Part shown: positions 52,192 through 63,928 of the stretch, piece by piece
Position numbering within the stretch: position 1 is the first letter of the stretch
How the letters are laid out: the number at the start of each line of letters is the position of its first letter
Assembly (NCBI GenBank): GCA_964441755.1
Contig: CAYTVG010000014.1
Location: forward strand, 53,164 to 117,163
Origin: JAUMBM01 sp964441755
GTDB taxonomy: Bacteria; Bacteroidota; Bacteroidia; Chitinophagales; Saprospiraceae
DNA: 64,000 bases
Direction: 5' to 3'
Program-made: the position numbers and the translations under genes
The notes under the pieces: model-generated
Seen by the model: the letters and a program-made list of their open reading frames with translations, nothing else
The model's database searches: none
What the model was told of the DNA's origin: nothing

Positions 52192-52998
52192 ATGCGCTAT
52201 TTCGCTATTTCTTTGGGCATAGTACTATTGCAGTCATGCGTTACACATGACGAGTTAATAAACTTTACAGAAGCAACCTTTCCGCTTGACAGCGCCGCCG
52301 CAATAGCCAATCAAATAGACCTTAAGGTACAGCCGCTAGATTTGTTGCAGATCACGGTGAGTAGTTTTGATCCTTTGGCGGCAGCGCCTTTTAATCCACA
52401 GGTAAACCCCGACAATGCGCAGCAGTCTATGAACCCACAGATAATTACTCCGCAAAGTGGTGCAGGTGTTTTCCCGTTAGAATTGCTACAGGGCTATTTT
52501 GTTGATGGTATGGGTATGGTAGACTTTCCTGTATTAGGTAAGTTGGCGGTAGCAGGAAAAACACTGGATGAAATCAAGCAGGACATATATACACGCCTAC
52601 AGCCTTACCTACAGGATGCTGCTGTTAACATTAGGTTTTTAAATTTCAAAGTCTCCGTTATGGGAGAGGTTAAGCTACCCGGTGTATTGCGTTCTTCCAA
52701 TCCGAGAATGACCATATTAGAAGCTATCAGTCTGGCAGGTGATTTGACACCCTACGCCAACCGTACCAATGTACTGCTGGTACGGGAGATTGATGGACAG
52801 CGTACTTACACTCGTATTGATCTGCGTAGACGCGACTTTTTTGATTCGCCTTACTTTTACTTACGGCAAAATGATTTTATCTATGTTGAGCCAATACAAG
52901 CCAAAGTAGCTACCGTAGCCGATCCTGCCCAAAGGTTCATCGCCTACTCTTCCGGCGTACTCTCCATCATTACTCTTATTCTGGCACTCACCCGCTAA
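52192..52998 (+). CDS. Polysaccharide export outer-membrane lipoprotein (Wza-like)
   Basis: 268 residues. Lipobox LLQSC at the start (MRYFAISLGIVLLQSC), a polysaccharide-export domain (ANQIDLKVQPLDLLQITVSS, then GYFVDGMGMVDFPVLGKLAV), an SLBB domain (VSVMGEVKLPGVLRSSNPRM) and a C-terminal TM (FIAYSSGVLSIITLILAL). The Wza family forms the exit channel; the C-terminal TM suits an inner-membrane or Bacteroidota-type variant. A longer reading from 52111 would add a leader without a signal. This is the first clearly AT-rich gene of the locus. Confidence 0.88.
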   Translation: MRYFAISLGIVLLQSCVTHDELINFTEATFPLDSAAAIANQIDLKVQPLDLLQITVSSFDPLAAAPFNPQVNPDNAQQSMNPQIITPQSGAGVFPLELLQGYFVDGMGMVDFPVLGKLAVAGKTLDEIKQDIYTRLQPYLQDAAVNIRFLNFKVSVMGEVKLPGVLRSSNPRMTILEAISLAGDLTPYANRTNVLLVREIDGQRTYTRIDLRRRDFFDSPYFYLRQNDFIYVEPIQAKVATVADPAQRFIAYSSGVLSIITLILALTR

Positions 52999-53007
52999 TA
53001 AACAACT

Positions 53008-55586
<2,579 letters not shown>

Positions 55587-56000
55587 AGTTTCTAGGTATT
55601 TATCTTATTTTAAATGAAAAAAATACAACAAAAATTGATAACATGATAAAAACACAAAATACATTCGATTCTATTAATATGTTAATAGTAAATTACCTTT
55701 TTCATACAGAAATTCCAATACATAATTGTTCTCTCAACCACCATAATTTTAACTCCAAAAGCAAAGCCTTTTCCTTCCAACATGCACGGTCTTCAAAAAT
55801 AAAACCAAAATTTTCTTTTGTCGTAGAAAACACTTCTCGATCTACCTTGTAATTTGTCATTGTTTCATGTATGGTGTACTGGAGCGGCCCGCAATTCATC
55901 GGTGACCATACGAATTACGGCTGTCTGATATAAGTCAGGGTACATTCAGGATATGCAGATGTATTCTTTATTCAATATCCAAATTTTAATAAGCTCTCGA
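55587..56000. other. AT-rich intergenic region with a possible gene remnant
   Basis: No intact gene. On the minus strand a 65-residue reading (55702-55899, containing FGFIFEDRACWKEKALLLEL) is unlike random AT-rich DNA and could be the leftover end of a decayed gene, but no family is recognised. Confidence 0.3.
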
Positions 56001-56606
56001 ATGAACCACTCAACTGAGCTTCCAAACGAAATATTCATACATCCAACTGCTATTGTCGAAGAGGGTGCAACAATAGGCTCTGGTACTAAAATTTGGCATT
56101 TCTGTCATATCATGTCCAGAGCAGCCATTGGACAGAACTGTTCGCTTGGGCAAAATGTGTTCATTGCAAATGGTGTTCGTATTGGGGATAATGTTAGGAT
56201 TCAAAATAATGTATCCTTGTTTGAAGGTGTAATTTGCGAAGATGACGTTTTTCTAGGTCCGTCAGCAGTATTTACTAATGTTATTAATCCGAGATCGGGT
56301 ATAGACCGAAGATCAGTATATATGTCAACACACATTCAAAAAGGTGCAACTATTGGTGCAAATGCAACAATAATTTGTGGACACAACATTGGTAATTACG
56401 CCTTTGTTGGGGCAGGATCAGTCGTAACAAAAGACATACCAGATTACGCCCTAGTAGTCGGAAATCCAGCTCGAAGAGTAGGTTGGATGAGCCGCCAAGG
56501 TTACTCTCTAAAATTTAATGAACAAGGACTTGCAAACTGCCCTCAAAGTGGCGAGCAGTATCAGCTTACTGGTGATTGTTGCTTAATACTCGATTCAAAC
56601 TTATAA
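56001..56606 (+). CDS. Left-handed beta-helix acyl/acetyltransferase (WbpD/WlbB-like)
   Basis: 201 residues of hexapeptide repeats (FIHPTAIVEEGATIGSGTKI, QNCSLGQNVFIANGVRIGDN, GATIGANATIICGHNIGNYA, FVGAGSVVTKDIPDYALVVG, NPARRVGWMS). The WbpD/WlbB group acetylates the 3-amino group of UDP-GlcNAc(3N)A. A short extra C-terminus (CPQSGEQYQLTGDCC) is typical of WlbB-like proteins. The start is taken at Met 56001. No wbpA/B/E partners are seen yet in this window apart from the dehydrogenase at 56905. Confidence 0.88.
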   Translation: MNHSTELPNEIFIHPTAIVEEGATIGSGTKIWHFCHIMSRAAIGQNCSLGQNVFIANGVRIGDNVRIQNNVSLFEGVICEDDVFLGPSAVFTNVINPRSGIDRRSVYMSTHIQKGATIGANATIICGHNIGNYAFVGAGSVVTKDIPDYALVVGNPARRVGWMSRQGYSLKFNEQGLANCPQSGEQYQLTGDCCLILDSNL

Positions 56607-56655
56607 ATTAAATATTAACATAGGTGATTAATTATATACACTTAAGCTTTTTTAT

Positions 56656-56663
56656 TACCTTTG
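56656..56663 (+). promoter_or_regulatory. Candidate -7 box in front of the nucleotide-sugar dehydrogenase
   Basis: TACCTTTG fits TAnnTTTG. No TTTG 19 bp upstream. If active, the leader is about 235 nt and contains the hairpin at 56807-56848. Confidence 0.5.
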
Positions 56664-56806
56664 CCAAGAGCTGCTACCACAGCTTAACTAACGAAAGTAT
56701 ATCACCATTCACAACGAGCTTCCACTTCCTGCTCTAAAACGTGAAGCTCGATTTTCCATACTAACAGTCACCTAATTGAACAGCTACGACTTCACAATCT
56801 GTTGAT

Positions 56807-56848
56807 AGTCGGTAGATTTCGTTTCAATTTGAAAAAAATCTACCGACT
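56807..56848 (+). other. Leader hairpin with 13-bp perfect stem
   Basis: AGTCGGTAGATTT (56807-56819) and its complement (56836-56848) with a 16-nt loop GTTTCAATTTGAAAAA-like. It lies 57 bp before the start of the dehydrogenase. No U run follows, so it is not a plain terminator; a regulatory leader structure is possible. Confidence 0.6.
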
Positions 56849-56904
56849 TATCACTGGCGAAGCCTTGCAACCGATTTTCAATAATTAGGAAATTATTCAC
56901 TAAA

Positions 56905-58185
56905 ATGATAAACGGCGACAGAATAGACATTGGTATAATCGGGCTCGGCTATGTTGGCTTGCCACTCGCCACTGAATTCGCAAAGAAATACAATGTAATT
57001 GGCTTTGATATCAATAAGGAAAGAGTTAAAGAGCTAAACGATGGATTGGACACCACTCTTGAAGTTGATGAAGAACTCCTTAGAGAACTATTAGATAGCG
57101 GAAAATTTGTAGTAAGTAATGAGCCTTCTCTTTTAGCATCCTGCAATGTCTATATAGTTACAGTTCCAACCCCAACAGATAAATACAACAGGCCTATACT
57201 CGAACCTCTATATAGAGCTAGTGAAACCATTGGACATGTGCTTTCATCTGGGAATATCGTAATCTATGAAAGTACAGTATACCCCGGAGCAACCGAAGAA
57301 GAATGTATCCCATTATTGGAACGCGCCTCTGGTCTTAGATTAAATATCGATTTTTTTGTGGGTTACTCTCCGGAACGTATTAACCCAGGAGATAGAGAAC
57401 GAACCGTAAGTAAAATCATGAAAATAACTTCTGGCTCCACGCCAGATACAGCTAATTTTGTTGATGCGCTTTACTCTTCAATTATCACAGCCGGCACTCA
57501 TAAGGCATCAACCATAAAGATAGCTGAAGCAGCTAAGGTCATTGAAAATGCGCAGCGCGACATAAATATCGCTTTCGTCAATGAACTATCAAAAATATTT
57601 AACCTGCTTGGAATAGATACACAAGAAGTATTACAAGCTGCAGGTACGAAATGGAACTTTATGAAGTTCTCTCCGGGTCTTGTAGGAGGCCACTGTATTG
57701 GAGTAGATCCTTACTATCTCGCACAAAAGGCTCAGGAGGTGGGCTACCATCCTGAAATAATTCTGGCGGGTCGCCGTACAAATGATGGCATGGGAAAGTA
57801 CGTTGCGCATGAAACGATTAAGCAAATGATGCGCAAGGGAATTCAAGTTTTAGATGCCAAGGTCTTGATCTTGGGATTCGCATTTAAGGAGAACTGCCCT
57901 GATGTTCGTAATACACGTGTAATTGATATATATAAAGAGCTCATATCCTTTGATATGCGTGTTGACATACATGATCCATGGGTCTCTCCAAAAGAGGTAC
58001 TGAATGAGTACGGGATTGAAATTATTCCTGCTAATCGAATTCTTGATATGCAAGACTACAATGCTATAATAATAGCAGTTGCACACGAAAAGTTTAAAAC
58101 ATTTCAATTGAAAACATCTACAAACCAGGTGATATTTGACGTTAAATCCATCCTTCCAAAGCACGCTGCCGATGCCCGCTTGTAA
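56905..58185 (+). CDS. UDP-N-acetylhexosamine 6-dehydrogenase (WbpO/TviB-like)
   Basis: 426 residues. Oxidises C6 of UDP-GlcNAc or UDP-GalNAc to the uronate with NAD+. Rossmann loop IGLGYVGLPLATEFAKKYN (about 11-29), YSPERINPGD (about 155), AEAAKVIENAQRDINIAFVN, and GGHCIGVDPYYLAQKAQEVG (catalytic Cys, about 262-281). Domain 3 ends with FDVKSIL. Similar proteins are annotated VipA/TviB or WbpO. It fits the uronic acid branch with the preceding acyltransferase. Confidence 0.92.
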   Translation: MINGDRIDIGIIGLGYVGLPLATEFAKKYNVIGFDINKERVKELNDGLDTTLEVDEELLRELLDSGKFVVSNEPSLLASCNVYIVTVPTPTDKYNRPILEPLYRASETIGHVLSSGNIVIYESTVYPGATEEECIPLLERASGLRLNIDFFVGYSPERINPGDRERTVSKIMKITSGSTPDTANFVDALYSSIITAGTHKASTIKIAEAAKVIENAQRDINIAFVNELSKIFNLLGIDTQEVLQAAGTKWNFMKFSPGLVGGHCIGVDPYYLAQKAQEVGYHPEIILAGRRTNDGMGKYVAHETIKQMMRKGIQVLDAKVLILGFAFKENCPDVRNTRVIDIYKELISFDMRVDIHDPWVSPKEVLNEYGIEIIPANRILDMQDYNAIIIAVAHEKFKTFQLKTSTNQVIFDVKSILPKHAADARL

Positions 58186-58506
58186 CCACCAGCGTAATTT
58201 ATTAATGATGATAGAACTTTTCAACACCTTAACAATATCATCAGAGTATATGTCTGGTGACCAAATAAATACTTGATAATGGCGACCTCACGAATAATCT
58301 GACCATTGGAAAACACTAAATAATGCGGATAAAATAAACCAAATATTGTTTTACAAACTAAGCTTTTCCGAATATTCATATGATTATTTAAGCTTGATAG
58401 CCTCCAACATTTACTGTAAGAGAGTATAAGCATTAAAGATTATTTGGGAATGAAACTGAATCTAAAACTTAATCCGCTTTCTAGTAAACTATAATGTGCC
58501 TATAAA
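58186..58506. other. AT-rich intergenic region, no supported gene
   Basis: Short readings exist on the minus strand (58221-58433) with a protein-like segment (VFSNGQIIREVAIIKYLF) that may be a decayed gene, but frameshifts and lack of family match prevent a call. No strong promoter box was found. Confidence 0.3.
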
Positions 58507-59451
58507 ATGCCAATAAAAATATATGTTGCTGGCCATAGTGGCATGGTCGGATCAGCCATCTGGCGCCGCCTATCAACTGATAAAAGCTACACATTACTGG
58601 GTAAATCATCCCGAGAGCTCGACTTACGTAATCAAGCCGCAGTTAATGCTTTTATAGAAAAGTCAAGACCCGACATAATCATTAATGCAGCTGCTCGGGT
58701 GGGGGGTATTATCGCTAATAGAGACCACCCTTATCCATTTATAATGGAAAATTTACAGATACAAAGTAACCTAATTGATACTGCCATAAAGCATAGGATT
58801 CAAAAGTTCATTTTTTTAGGAAGCTCATGCATATATCCTAAATTTGCATCACAGCCCCTTCACGAGACTAGTATTCTGACTGGTCCTCTAGAACCCACAA
58901 ACATATGGTATGCCATTGCTAAAATAGCAGGTGTAAAGGCCTGTGAAGCAATACGAGAACAATATGGATTACCTTATATAAGCTTGATGCCAACAAATTT
59001 GTACGGACCTAATGACAACTTCAGCTTAGAGACGTCTCACGTGCTTCCTGCAATGATTCGGAAATTTCATGAAGGTGTCATTCAAGGTCATACGACTGTA
59101 AATCTTTGGGGTAGCGGTACTCCGATGAGAGAGTTCCTCCATGTAGATGATTTAGCTGATGCCGTTGCCTTCGCTGTGACGAAAGATCTTCCTAACTCCA
59201 TATACAACGTGGGTACAGGCAAAGATATTACAATAAAAAAACTGGCTGAAATAATGCAAAGGATAACGGGATATAAAGGAGAAGTATCATGGGATAGAAG
59301 TAAACCAGATGGCACTCCTCGCAAGCTACTAGATGTATCAGCGTTGACAGCTGCTGGATGGAAATATTCTATAGAACTTGAAGAGGGGATAAACTCCACT
59401 TATAAGTGGTTTGTACAAAATAGACATGGCTTCAAAGAGATAGTACTTTAA
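58507..59451 (+). CDS. fcl: GDP-L-fucose synthase
   Basis: 314 residues, normal length. Reduces and epimerises GDP-4-keto-6-deoxymannose to GDP-L-fucose. NADPH loop YVAGHSGMVGSAIWRRL (about 5-21), FLGSSCIYPKFASQPL (with the Ser-Tyr-Lys centre; NIWYAIAKIAG), NLYGPNDNFSLETSHVLPAM, and WGSGTPMREFLHVDDLADA. Gmd is the next gene and makes its substrate, so GDP-fucose is a component of the exported polymer. Confidence 0.95.
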   Translation: MPIKIYVAGHSGMVGSAIWRRLSTDKSYTLLGKSSRELDLRNQAAVNAFIEKSRPDIIINAAARVGGIIANRDHPYPFIMENLQIQSNLIDTAIKHRIQKFIFLGSSCIYPKFASQPLHETSILTGPLEPTNIWYAIAKIAGVKACEAIREQYGLPYISLMPTNLYGPNDNFSLETSHVLPAMIRKFHEGVIQGHTTVNLWGSGTPMREFLHVDDLADAVAFAVTKDLPNSIYNVGTGKDITIKKLAEIMQRITGYKGEVSWDRSKPDGTPRKLLDVSALTAAGWKYSIELEEGINSTYKWFVQNRHGFKEIVL

Positions 59452-59517
59452 GAGCAGCCGAACTATTACTTCACCGATCGATACCAATCAATAACTAAAA
59501 TACATTGTAAGAAAAAG

Positions 59518-60645
59518 ATGAGTAAAACAGCACTTATTACTGGCGTTACGGGGCAGGATGGATCCTTCCTAGCTGAACTCTTACTAGAAAAAGGCTATAA
59601 TGTTCATGGAATTAAGCGTCGTGCATCTAGTTTCAATACTCAGCGTATCGACCATCTGTATAATGACCCACACGAGCAAGATGTACGATTTCATCTACAC
59701 TACGGTGATTTGAGTGATAGTACTAATATTATACGTATAATTCAAGAAGTTCAACCTGATGAAATATATAATCTAGGTGCAATGAGCCATGTACAGGTAA
59801 GCTTTGAAGAGCCAGAATATGTGGCTAACGTAGACGGGATAGGAGCTCTACGCCTACTTGAAGCGATACGTTTATTAGGTTTTATCTCTAACACTAAAAT
59901 CTATCAAGCTTCTACTTCTGAGTTATATGGCCTAGTCCAAGAAATTCCACAAACAGAAAAAACTCCTTTTTATCCAAGATCTCCATACGGAGTTGCCAAA
60001 TTGTACGCGTACTGGATAACTAAGAATTACCGAGAAGCCTATGATATGTATGCTTGTAATGGTATACTTTTCAACCATGAAAGCCCCCGAAGAGGTGAAA
60101 CTTTCGTAACCCGTAAAATAACGCGTGCAGCAGTTCGCATCGCTCTTGGACTGCAAAATACACTCTACCTTGGAAATTTAAATGCTAAACGAGACTGGGG
60201 TCATGCCAAAGATTATGTAGAGGCCATGTGGCTCATTCTGCAACAACCGGAACCCGACGATTATGTTATAGCCACAGGAATTGCTACTTGTGTGCGTGAA
60301 TTTGTTCGTTTGACTTTTGCATACCTAGGCATTACCCTAGATTTTAAAGGAGAAGGCAAAGAGGAAGTAGGCATTGTTGATTCAATAGATGAAAGTATTA
60401 TGCACAAGATATTAAATCAGCAAGAATATTACGGTAACAAAATAACGAAACATATCTCCTCACCTCCGCCAATCGCTTCAGGACAAGTGATAATCCGTGT
60501 TGACCCAAGCTACTTTCGACCTACTGAAGTCGATTTACTCATTGGAGATGCTTCTAAAGCGCATGAGCTACTGAACTGGCAACCTAAATACAATTTACAA
60601 ATGCTCGTAGAAGAAATGGTACGAGAGGATCTGAGCGGACGCTAA
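59518..60645 (+). CDS. gmd: GDP-mannose 4,6-dehydratase
   Basis: 375 residues, normal length. Catalyses the first step from GDP-mannose. Signatures: ALITGVTGQDGSFLAELLLE (about 4-23), IKRRASSFNTQRIDHLY, AQSHV-like LGAMSHVQVSFEEPEY, FYQAST-like YQASTSELYG, YPRSPYGVAKLYAYWITKNY (Tyr-x3-Lys) and FNHESPRRGETFVTRKI. It follows fcl at 66 bp, the reverse of the common gmd-fcl order. Confidence 0.97.
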   Translation: MSKTALITGVTGQDGSFLAELLLEKGYNVHGIKRRASSFNTQRIDHLYNDPHEQDVRFHLHYGDLSDSTNIIRIIQEVQPDEIYNLGAMSHVQVSFEEPEYVANVDGIGALRLLEAIRLLGFISNTKIYQASTSELYGLVQEIPQTEKTPFYPRSPYGVAKLYAYWITKNYREAYDMYACNGILFNHESPRRGETFVTRKITRAAVRIALGLQNTLYLGNLNAKRDWGHAKDYVEAMWLILQQPEPDDYVIATGIATCVREFVRLTFAYLGITLDFKGEGKEEVGIVDSIDESIMHKILNQQEYYGNKITKHISSPPPIASGQVIIRVDPSYFRPTEVDLLIGDASKAHELLNWQPKYNLQMLVEEMVREDLSGR

Positions 60646-61385
60646 ACAGGACCCGAATGTCAATAGAGTAAAGAAATAAAAAACATCTACGCTCATCAGT
60701 ATGCGCAAACCACTTATCATAAGTGCTACTAATAGGCTCTAAACCTGATAAATATAAGTAGAACTATCTCCTTCTTAACGTTACTGATTGCACAGCTTTT
60801 ATTTGTGAATCAAATCTTATTCATTCATCCTAACATACGCTAACAATTCATATGTATGACTAATTGATTTAACGGGCTAAGCTCAGAGAGCTCATTGTGG
60901 TTTACCCTTAGAAGATATGACAAATATTTCTGAAAGAAAGCCTGCAAATACGATAAGCATCTTACAAGTTGAGAAAAATAACAAGATGAACCACGTCATG
61001 TGGCCAATACACCAGTGAGTAACTAATATGCGTTACGAAAATCTATTACTTTCTTCAACTCCTTCGCCTATAAAAATTAAATTTCTTGGATTAAGTTATC
61101 CATCCAATAATTTAATCAATTACTTTTTTAATAATTTTATCCACTGTCTATTACGAGTGTACCGATAGCGATACCCTATGAGGTGACGTGATTCTGTAAT
61201 CAGTCTTTTATGCGTAAATGCTATAATTGGAAAACTTTAAAAAAAGCAGTTACTTAAACTCAACTACGAAATGGTAAAGTAAACCATTTGTATTTAAAAA
61301 TCAAACGAATATGCGCTTTGATCATCTAGGAGTTACGTAACTAAGCAGAGTTAACTATTAATAAACGACACATACACTAAATTAA
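60646..61385. other. 740-bp AT-rich intergenic region without a gene
   Basis: The longest gene-free stretch of the polysaccharide locus. Only short readings occur, for instance a 33-codon one at 60917 starting MTNISERKPANTISI, with no family match. No clear hairpin or promoter pair was found. It may be the scar of a lost gene. Confidence 0.4.
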
Positions 61386-62249
61386 GTGATCAGAAAAGAC
61401 CAGGGTTGGAATTTCGTAATAACCCCACAAGAAAAAAAATACAGACTTAATCTTAAGGAAATATATCAATATAGGGATTTACTATATCTCTTTATAAGAC
61501 GTGATATAGTTTCCATATATAAGCAAACCATCCTAGGACCAGTATGGTTAGTAATACAGCCGTTATTTACCTCAGCTACACAACTTGTTATTTTTAGCAA
61601 AATTGCGTCGATACCGTCCGATGGAGTGCCCTATTTTCTATTTGTTTTCCAGGGTAACATTCTTTGGAACTACTTTGCGACATCCCTAACTTCTATTGCA
61701 GACACATTTAAACAAAATGAACAAATCTTTGGAAAGGTATACTTTCCAAGGGCGATAGTTCCTCTTTCAATCACTTTATCAAACATCTTTAAATTTTTCA
61801 TACAATTTTTTATTTTTATATTGATTCTGATATTTTACCTATACACACAGCATACCGTGCAACCCAACCTATTCATACTCCTTACACCCCTAGTCCTAAC
61901 ATCCATGGCACTCATTTCAATGGGTATGGGCATGATTATTACCTCGGTTACTACAAAATATCGAGATTTCACTCATATTTTAGGATTTGGAATCACTCTA
62001 ATTATGTATGCAACACCAGTAGTTTACCCTACGAGTTTGTTCCTTGAGAAAATGCCACCTCAAAACCAATGGATTATCTACTTAAATCCCTTAACAGGCA
62101 TATTTGATCTATTTAAATATGCGTTCCTTGGGTCAGGAAATATCAATTGGTATGCAATAACTTGGTCAGGACTTTTTTCAATTTCAATTTATACATTTGG
62201 CCTGCTGTTATTTAACAAAACGGAGAAATCCTTCATGGACACAATTTAG
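61386..62249 (+). CDS. Polysaccharide ABC transporter permease (Wzm-like)
   Basis: 287 residues. Starts with GTG. The cytoplasmic N-terminal amphipathic part (IYQYRDLLYLFIRRDIVSIY) is typical for Wzm/TagG. About six TM segments follow, with ILGPVWLVIQPLFTSATQLV and MALISMGMGMIITSVTTKYR. The next gene (Wzt) is 3 bp further and supplies the ATPase; together they export a lipid-linked glycan. Confidence 0.93.
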   Translation: MIRKDQGWNFVITPQEKKYRLNLKEIYQYRDLLYLFIRRDIVSIYKQTILGPVWLVIQPLFTSATQLVIFSKIASIPSDGVPYFLFVFQGNILWNYFATSLTSIADTFKQNEQIFGKVYFPRAIVPLSITLSNIFKFFIQFFIFILILIFYLYTQHTVQPNLFILLTPLVLTSMALISMGMGMIITSVTTKYRDFTHILGFGITLIMYATPVVYPTSLFLEKMPPQNQWIIYLNPLTGIFDLFKYAFLGSGNINWYAITWSGLFSISIYTFGLLLFNKTEKSFMDTI

Positions 62250-62252
62250 ATA

Positions 62253-63554
62253 ATGAATAACTATAAAATAATATTAAGCGTTGAAAATCTTTCTAAGCAG
62301 TATCAGCTAGGAACTTTTGGAACCCGAACTATCGGCGGAGATGTACACAGATGGTGGGTTACAAAAGTACTGGGTGGAGAAGATCCTTTTTTAAAAGTTG
62401 GTCAAGTCAATGATCGTACATCTCGATCAAAAACAGATTTTGTTTGGGCACTGAAAGATATCAACCTTCAAATTAAAGAGGGTGAAATGGTTGGAATTAT
62501 CGGATCAAACGGTGCGGGTAAGTCTACCCTATTAAAATTATTATCCCGGATTACCTCCCCAACGATCGGAAGTATAAAATGTGCAGGTACAATGGCCTCC
62601 TTACTCGAAGTAGGTACAGGATTTCATCCTGAACTTACAGGCATTGAAAACATTTTTCTAAATGGAGCAATTTTAGGAATGAAAAAAAGTGAAATAAAAA
62701 ATAAATTAGATGAAATTATCGAATTCTCGGGCTGTTCACTGTATATCGATACACCTGTGAAGAGGTATAGCTCAGGTATGAAAGTTCGATTAGGTTTTGC
62801 TGTTGCTGCGTTTCTTGAACCAGAAATTCTTATTGTCGATGAAGTACTTGCAGTCGGTGACTATGAGTTTCAAAAGAAGGCGATTGGTAAAATGAAAGAT
62901 GTAAGCGAAGGTCAGGGTAGAACCGTATTATTTGTAAGTCACAATATGGCAAGCTTAAAATCTCTATGTCATAGAGGAATTGTGTTACAAAATGGCAGTA
63001 TAGTCATGGATAGCGATATCCATGACGCTGTAAGTTTTTACTCTAAAAACCAGATAATAGACTCGTTGAACAAGGGACTAAACATTATTGAAAATCCAAA
63101 TAAAGAATTAAAAGCACATATAAATTCATGCTCCATAATTGGCGAAACCGGGGAACCGCAGGAAATATTTGATGTGTTAGAAAAGAAAACTATTCGTATA
63201 AGTTTTACAATAAATGAGGCACTAATTGGCGTTACACCAATCGTACAAATCATTAAAGAAGGTGAAATAATCCTAAACTCATTTTTATCTGACGAAATGC
63301 CAAACATATTGAACCTTCTGAACCCCGGTACCTACTGCTATGAAATAGAATTACCTTTCGGGTTAAAAAAGGGTAAGTATTCCATAGATCTTAGAATTGG
63401 AAAATTAAAAGTTAATGATATAGATTATATAAAATCAGCATTGGTATTTGATGTTGAGGAACTAAACTTTGATCCAACAGTCAAATCCTTTTCGAATAGT
63501 AGGCCAGGAATTATTCCATTTGTCTTGAAATGGAAAGAAAAAAAAAACAACTAA
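62253..63554 (+). CDS. Polysaccharide ABC transporter ATPase with carbohydrate-binding tail (Wzt-like)
   Basis: 433 residues. ABC domain (about 1-255): Walker A GIIGSNGAGKSTLLKLLSRI (about 84-103), signature RYSSGMKVRLGFAVAA, Walker B ILIVDEVLAVGDYEFQ, SHNMASLKSLCHRGIVL. The C-terminal half (about 280-430, beta-rich: TIRISFTINEALIGVTPIVQ) is the Wzt_C substrate-recognition domain. This suggests chain-terminator recognition as in O9a-type systems. Confidence 0.93.
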   Translation: MNNYKIILSVENLSKQYQLGTFGTRTIGGDVHRWWVTKVLGGEDPFLKVGQVNDRTSRSKTDFVWALKDINLQIKEGEMVGIIGSNGAGKSTLLKLLSRITSPTIGSIKCAGTMASLLEVGTGFHPELTGIENIFLNGAILGMKKSEIKNKLDEIIEFSGCSLYIDTPVKRYSSGMKVRLGFAVAAFLEPEILIVDEVLAVGDYEFQKKAIGKMKDVSEGQGRTVLFVSHNMASLKSLCHRGIVLQNGSIVMDSDIHDAVSFYSKNQIIDSLNKGLNIIENPNKELKAHINSCSIIGETGEPQEIFDVLEKKTIRISFTINEALIGVTPIVQIIKEGEIILNSFLSDEMPNILNLLNPGTYCYEIELPFGLKKGKYSIDLRIGKLKVNDIDYIKSALVFDVEELNFDPTVKSFSNSRPGIIPFVLKWKEKKNN

Positions 63555-63598
63555 TTATCAAAAGCCCAGAGTATACCTAAAATTCATGTAAAAGCTGA

Positions 63599-63667
63599 GA
63601 GCGCGTTCGAAAATTTCACTCTGAAACAGGACTTAGAGCGTGTTCGGAAATTTTATTCTGAACTAGG
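63599..63667. repeat. Two copies of an IS-end-like motif
   Basis: GAGCGCGTTCGAAAATTTCA and, 37 bp later, GAGCGTGTTCGGAAATTTTA, each followed by TCTGAA. This is the style of the terminal inverted repeat of IS5-type elements with GAGCGTGTTCGGAAATT. The second copy directly abuts the transposase 3' end, so it is probably the actual IS end and the first a remnant. Confidence 0.65.
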
Positions 63668-63928
63668 TTTTAATCGGCTGCAAATAATTGAAATATTGGC
63701 CAATAAGATCCATGTTTCAGAAGATTTGACTGTATACTCATAGTCTTTAACGATTCTTCTAAAGAAATTCGTCCATGCAATCGTTCTTTCCACTACCCAA
63801 CGATGTGTTATTGGGACAAAACCCCGGGTAGTTTCTGGTTTTGCACCACACTCAAATTTATACCCAGTTTCTACCACCTTCTCGGCAAATGCTTTTTTAT
63901 AGCTCATCTTCCGCACCACGATTTGCAA
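63653..63928 (-). CDS. C-terminal part of an IS5-family (IS427-like) transposase
   Basis: 91 residues shown, from a TTG at 63928; the N-terminal part would be to the right on the minus strand. VPITHRWVVERTIAWTNFFR and IVKDYEYTVKSSETWILLAN are the typical end of IS5/IS427 DDE transposases, with the catalytic Glu in RWVVERT. A stop in frame lies just upstream of the TTG, so the protein is either made by programmed frameshift (as in the IS427 group) or is broken. The rest lies beyond the window. Confidence 0.8.
   Translation of the reverse strand: MQIVVRKMSYKKAFAEKVVETGYKFECGAKPETTRGFVPITHRWVVERTIAWTNFFRRIVKDYEYTVKSSETWILLANISIICSRLKPSSE

Noticed and set aside
56807..56848. A riboswitch in the dehydrogenase leader
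   Set aside because: Only one stem is visible and no known aptamer consensus could be recognised.
58221..58433. A minus-strand gene between the dehydrogenase and fcl
   Set aside because: A protein-like segment exists but it needs frameshifts and has no family match; noted only as a possible remnant.
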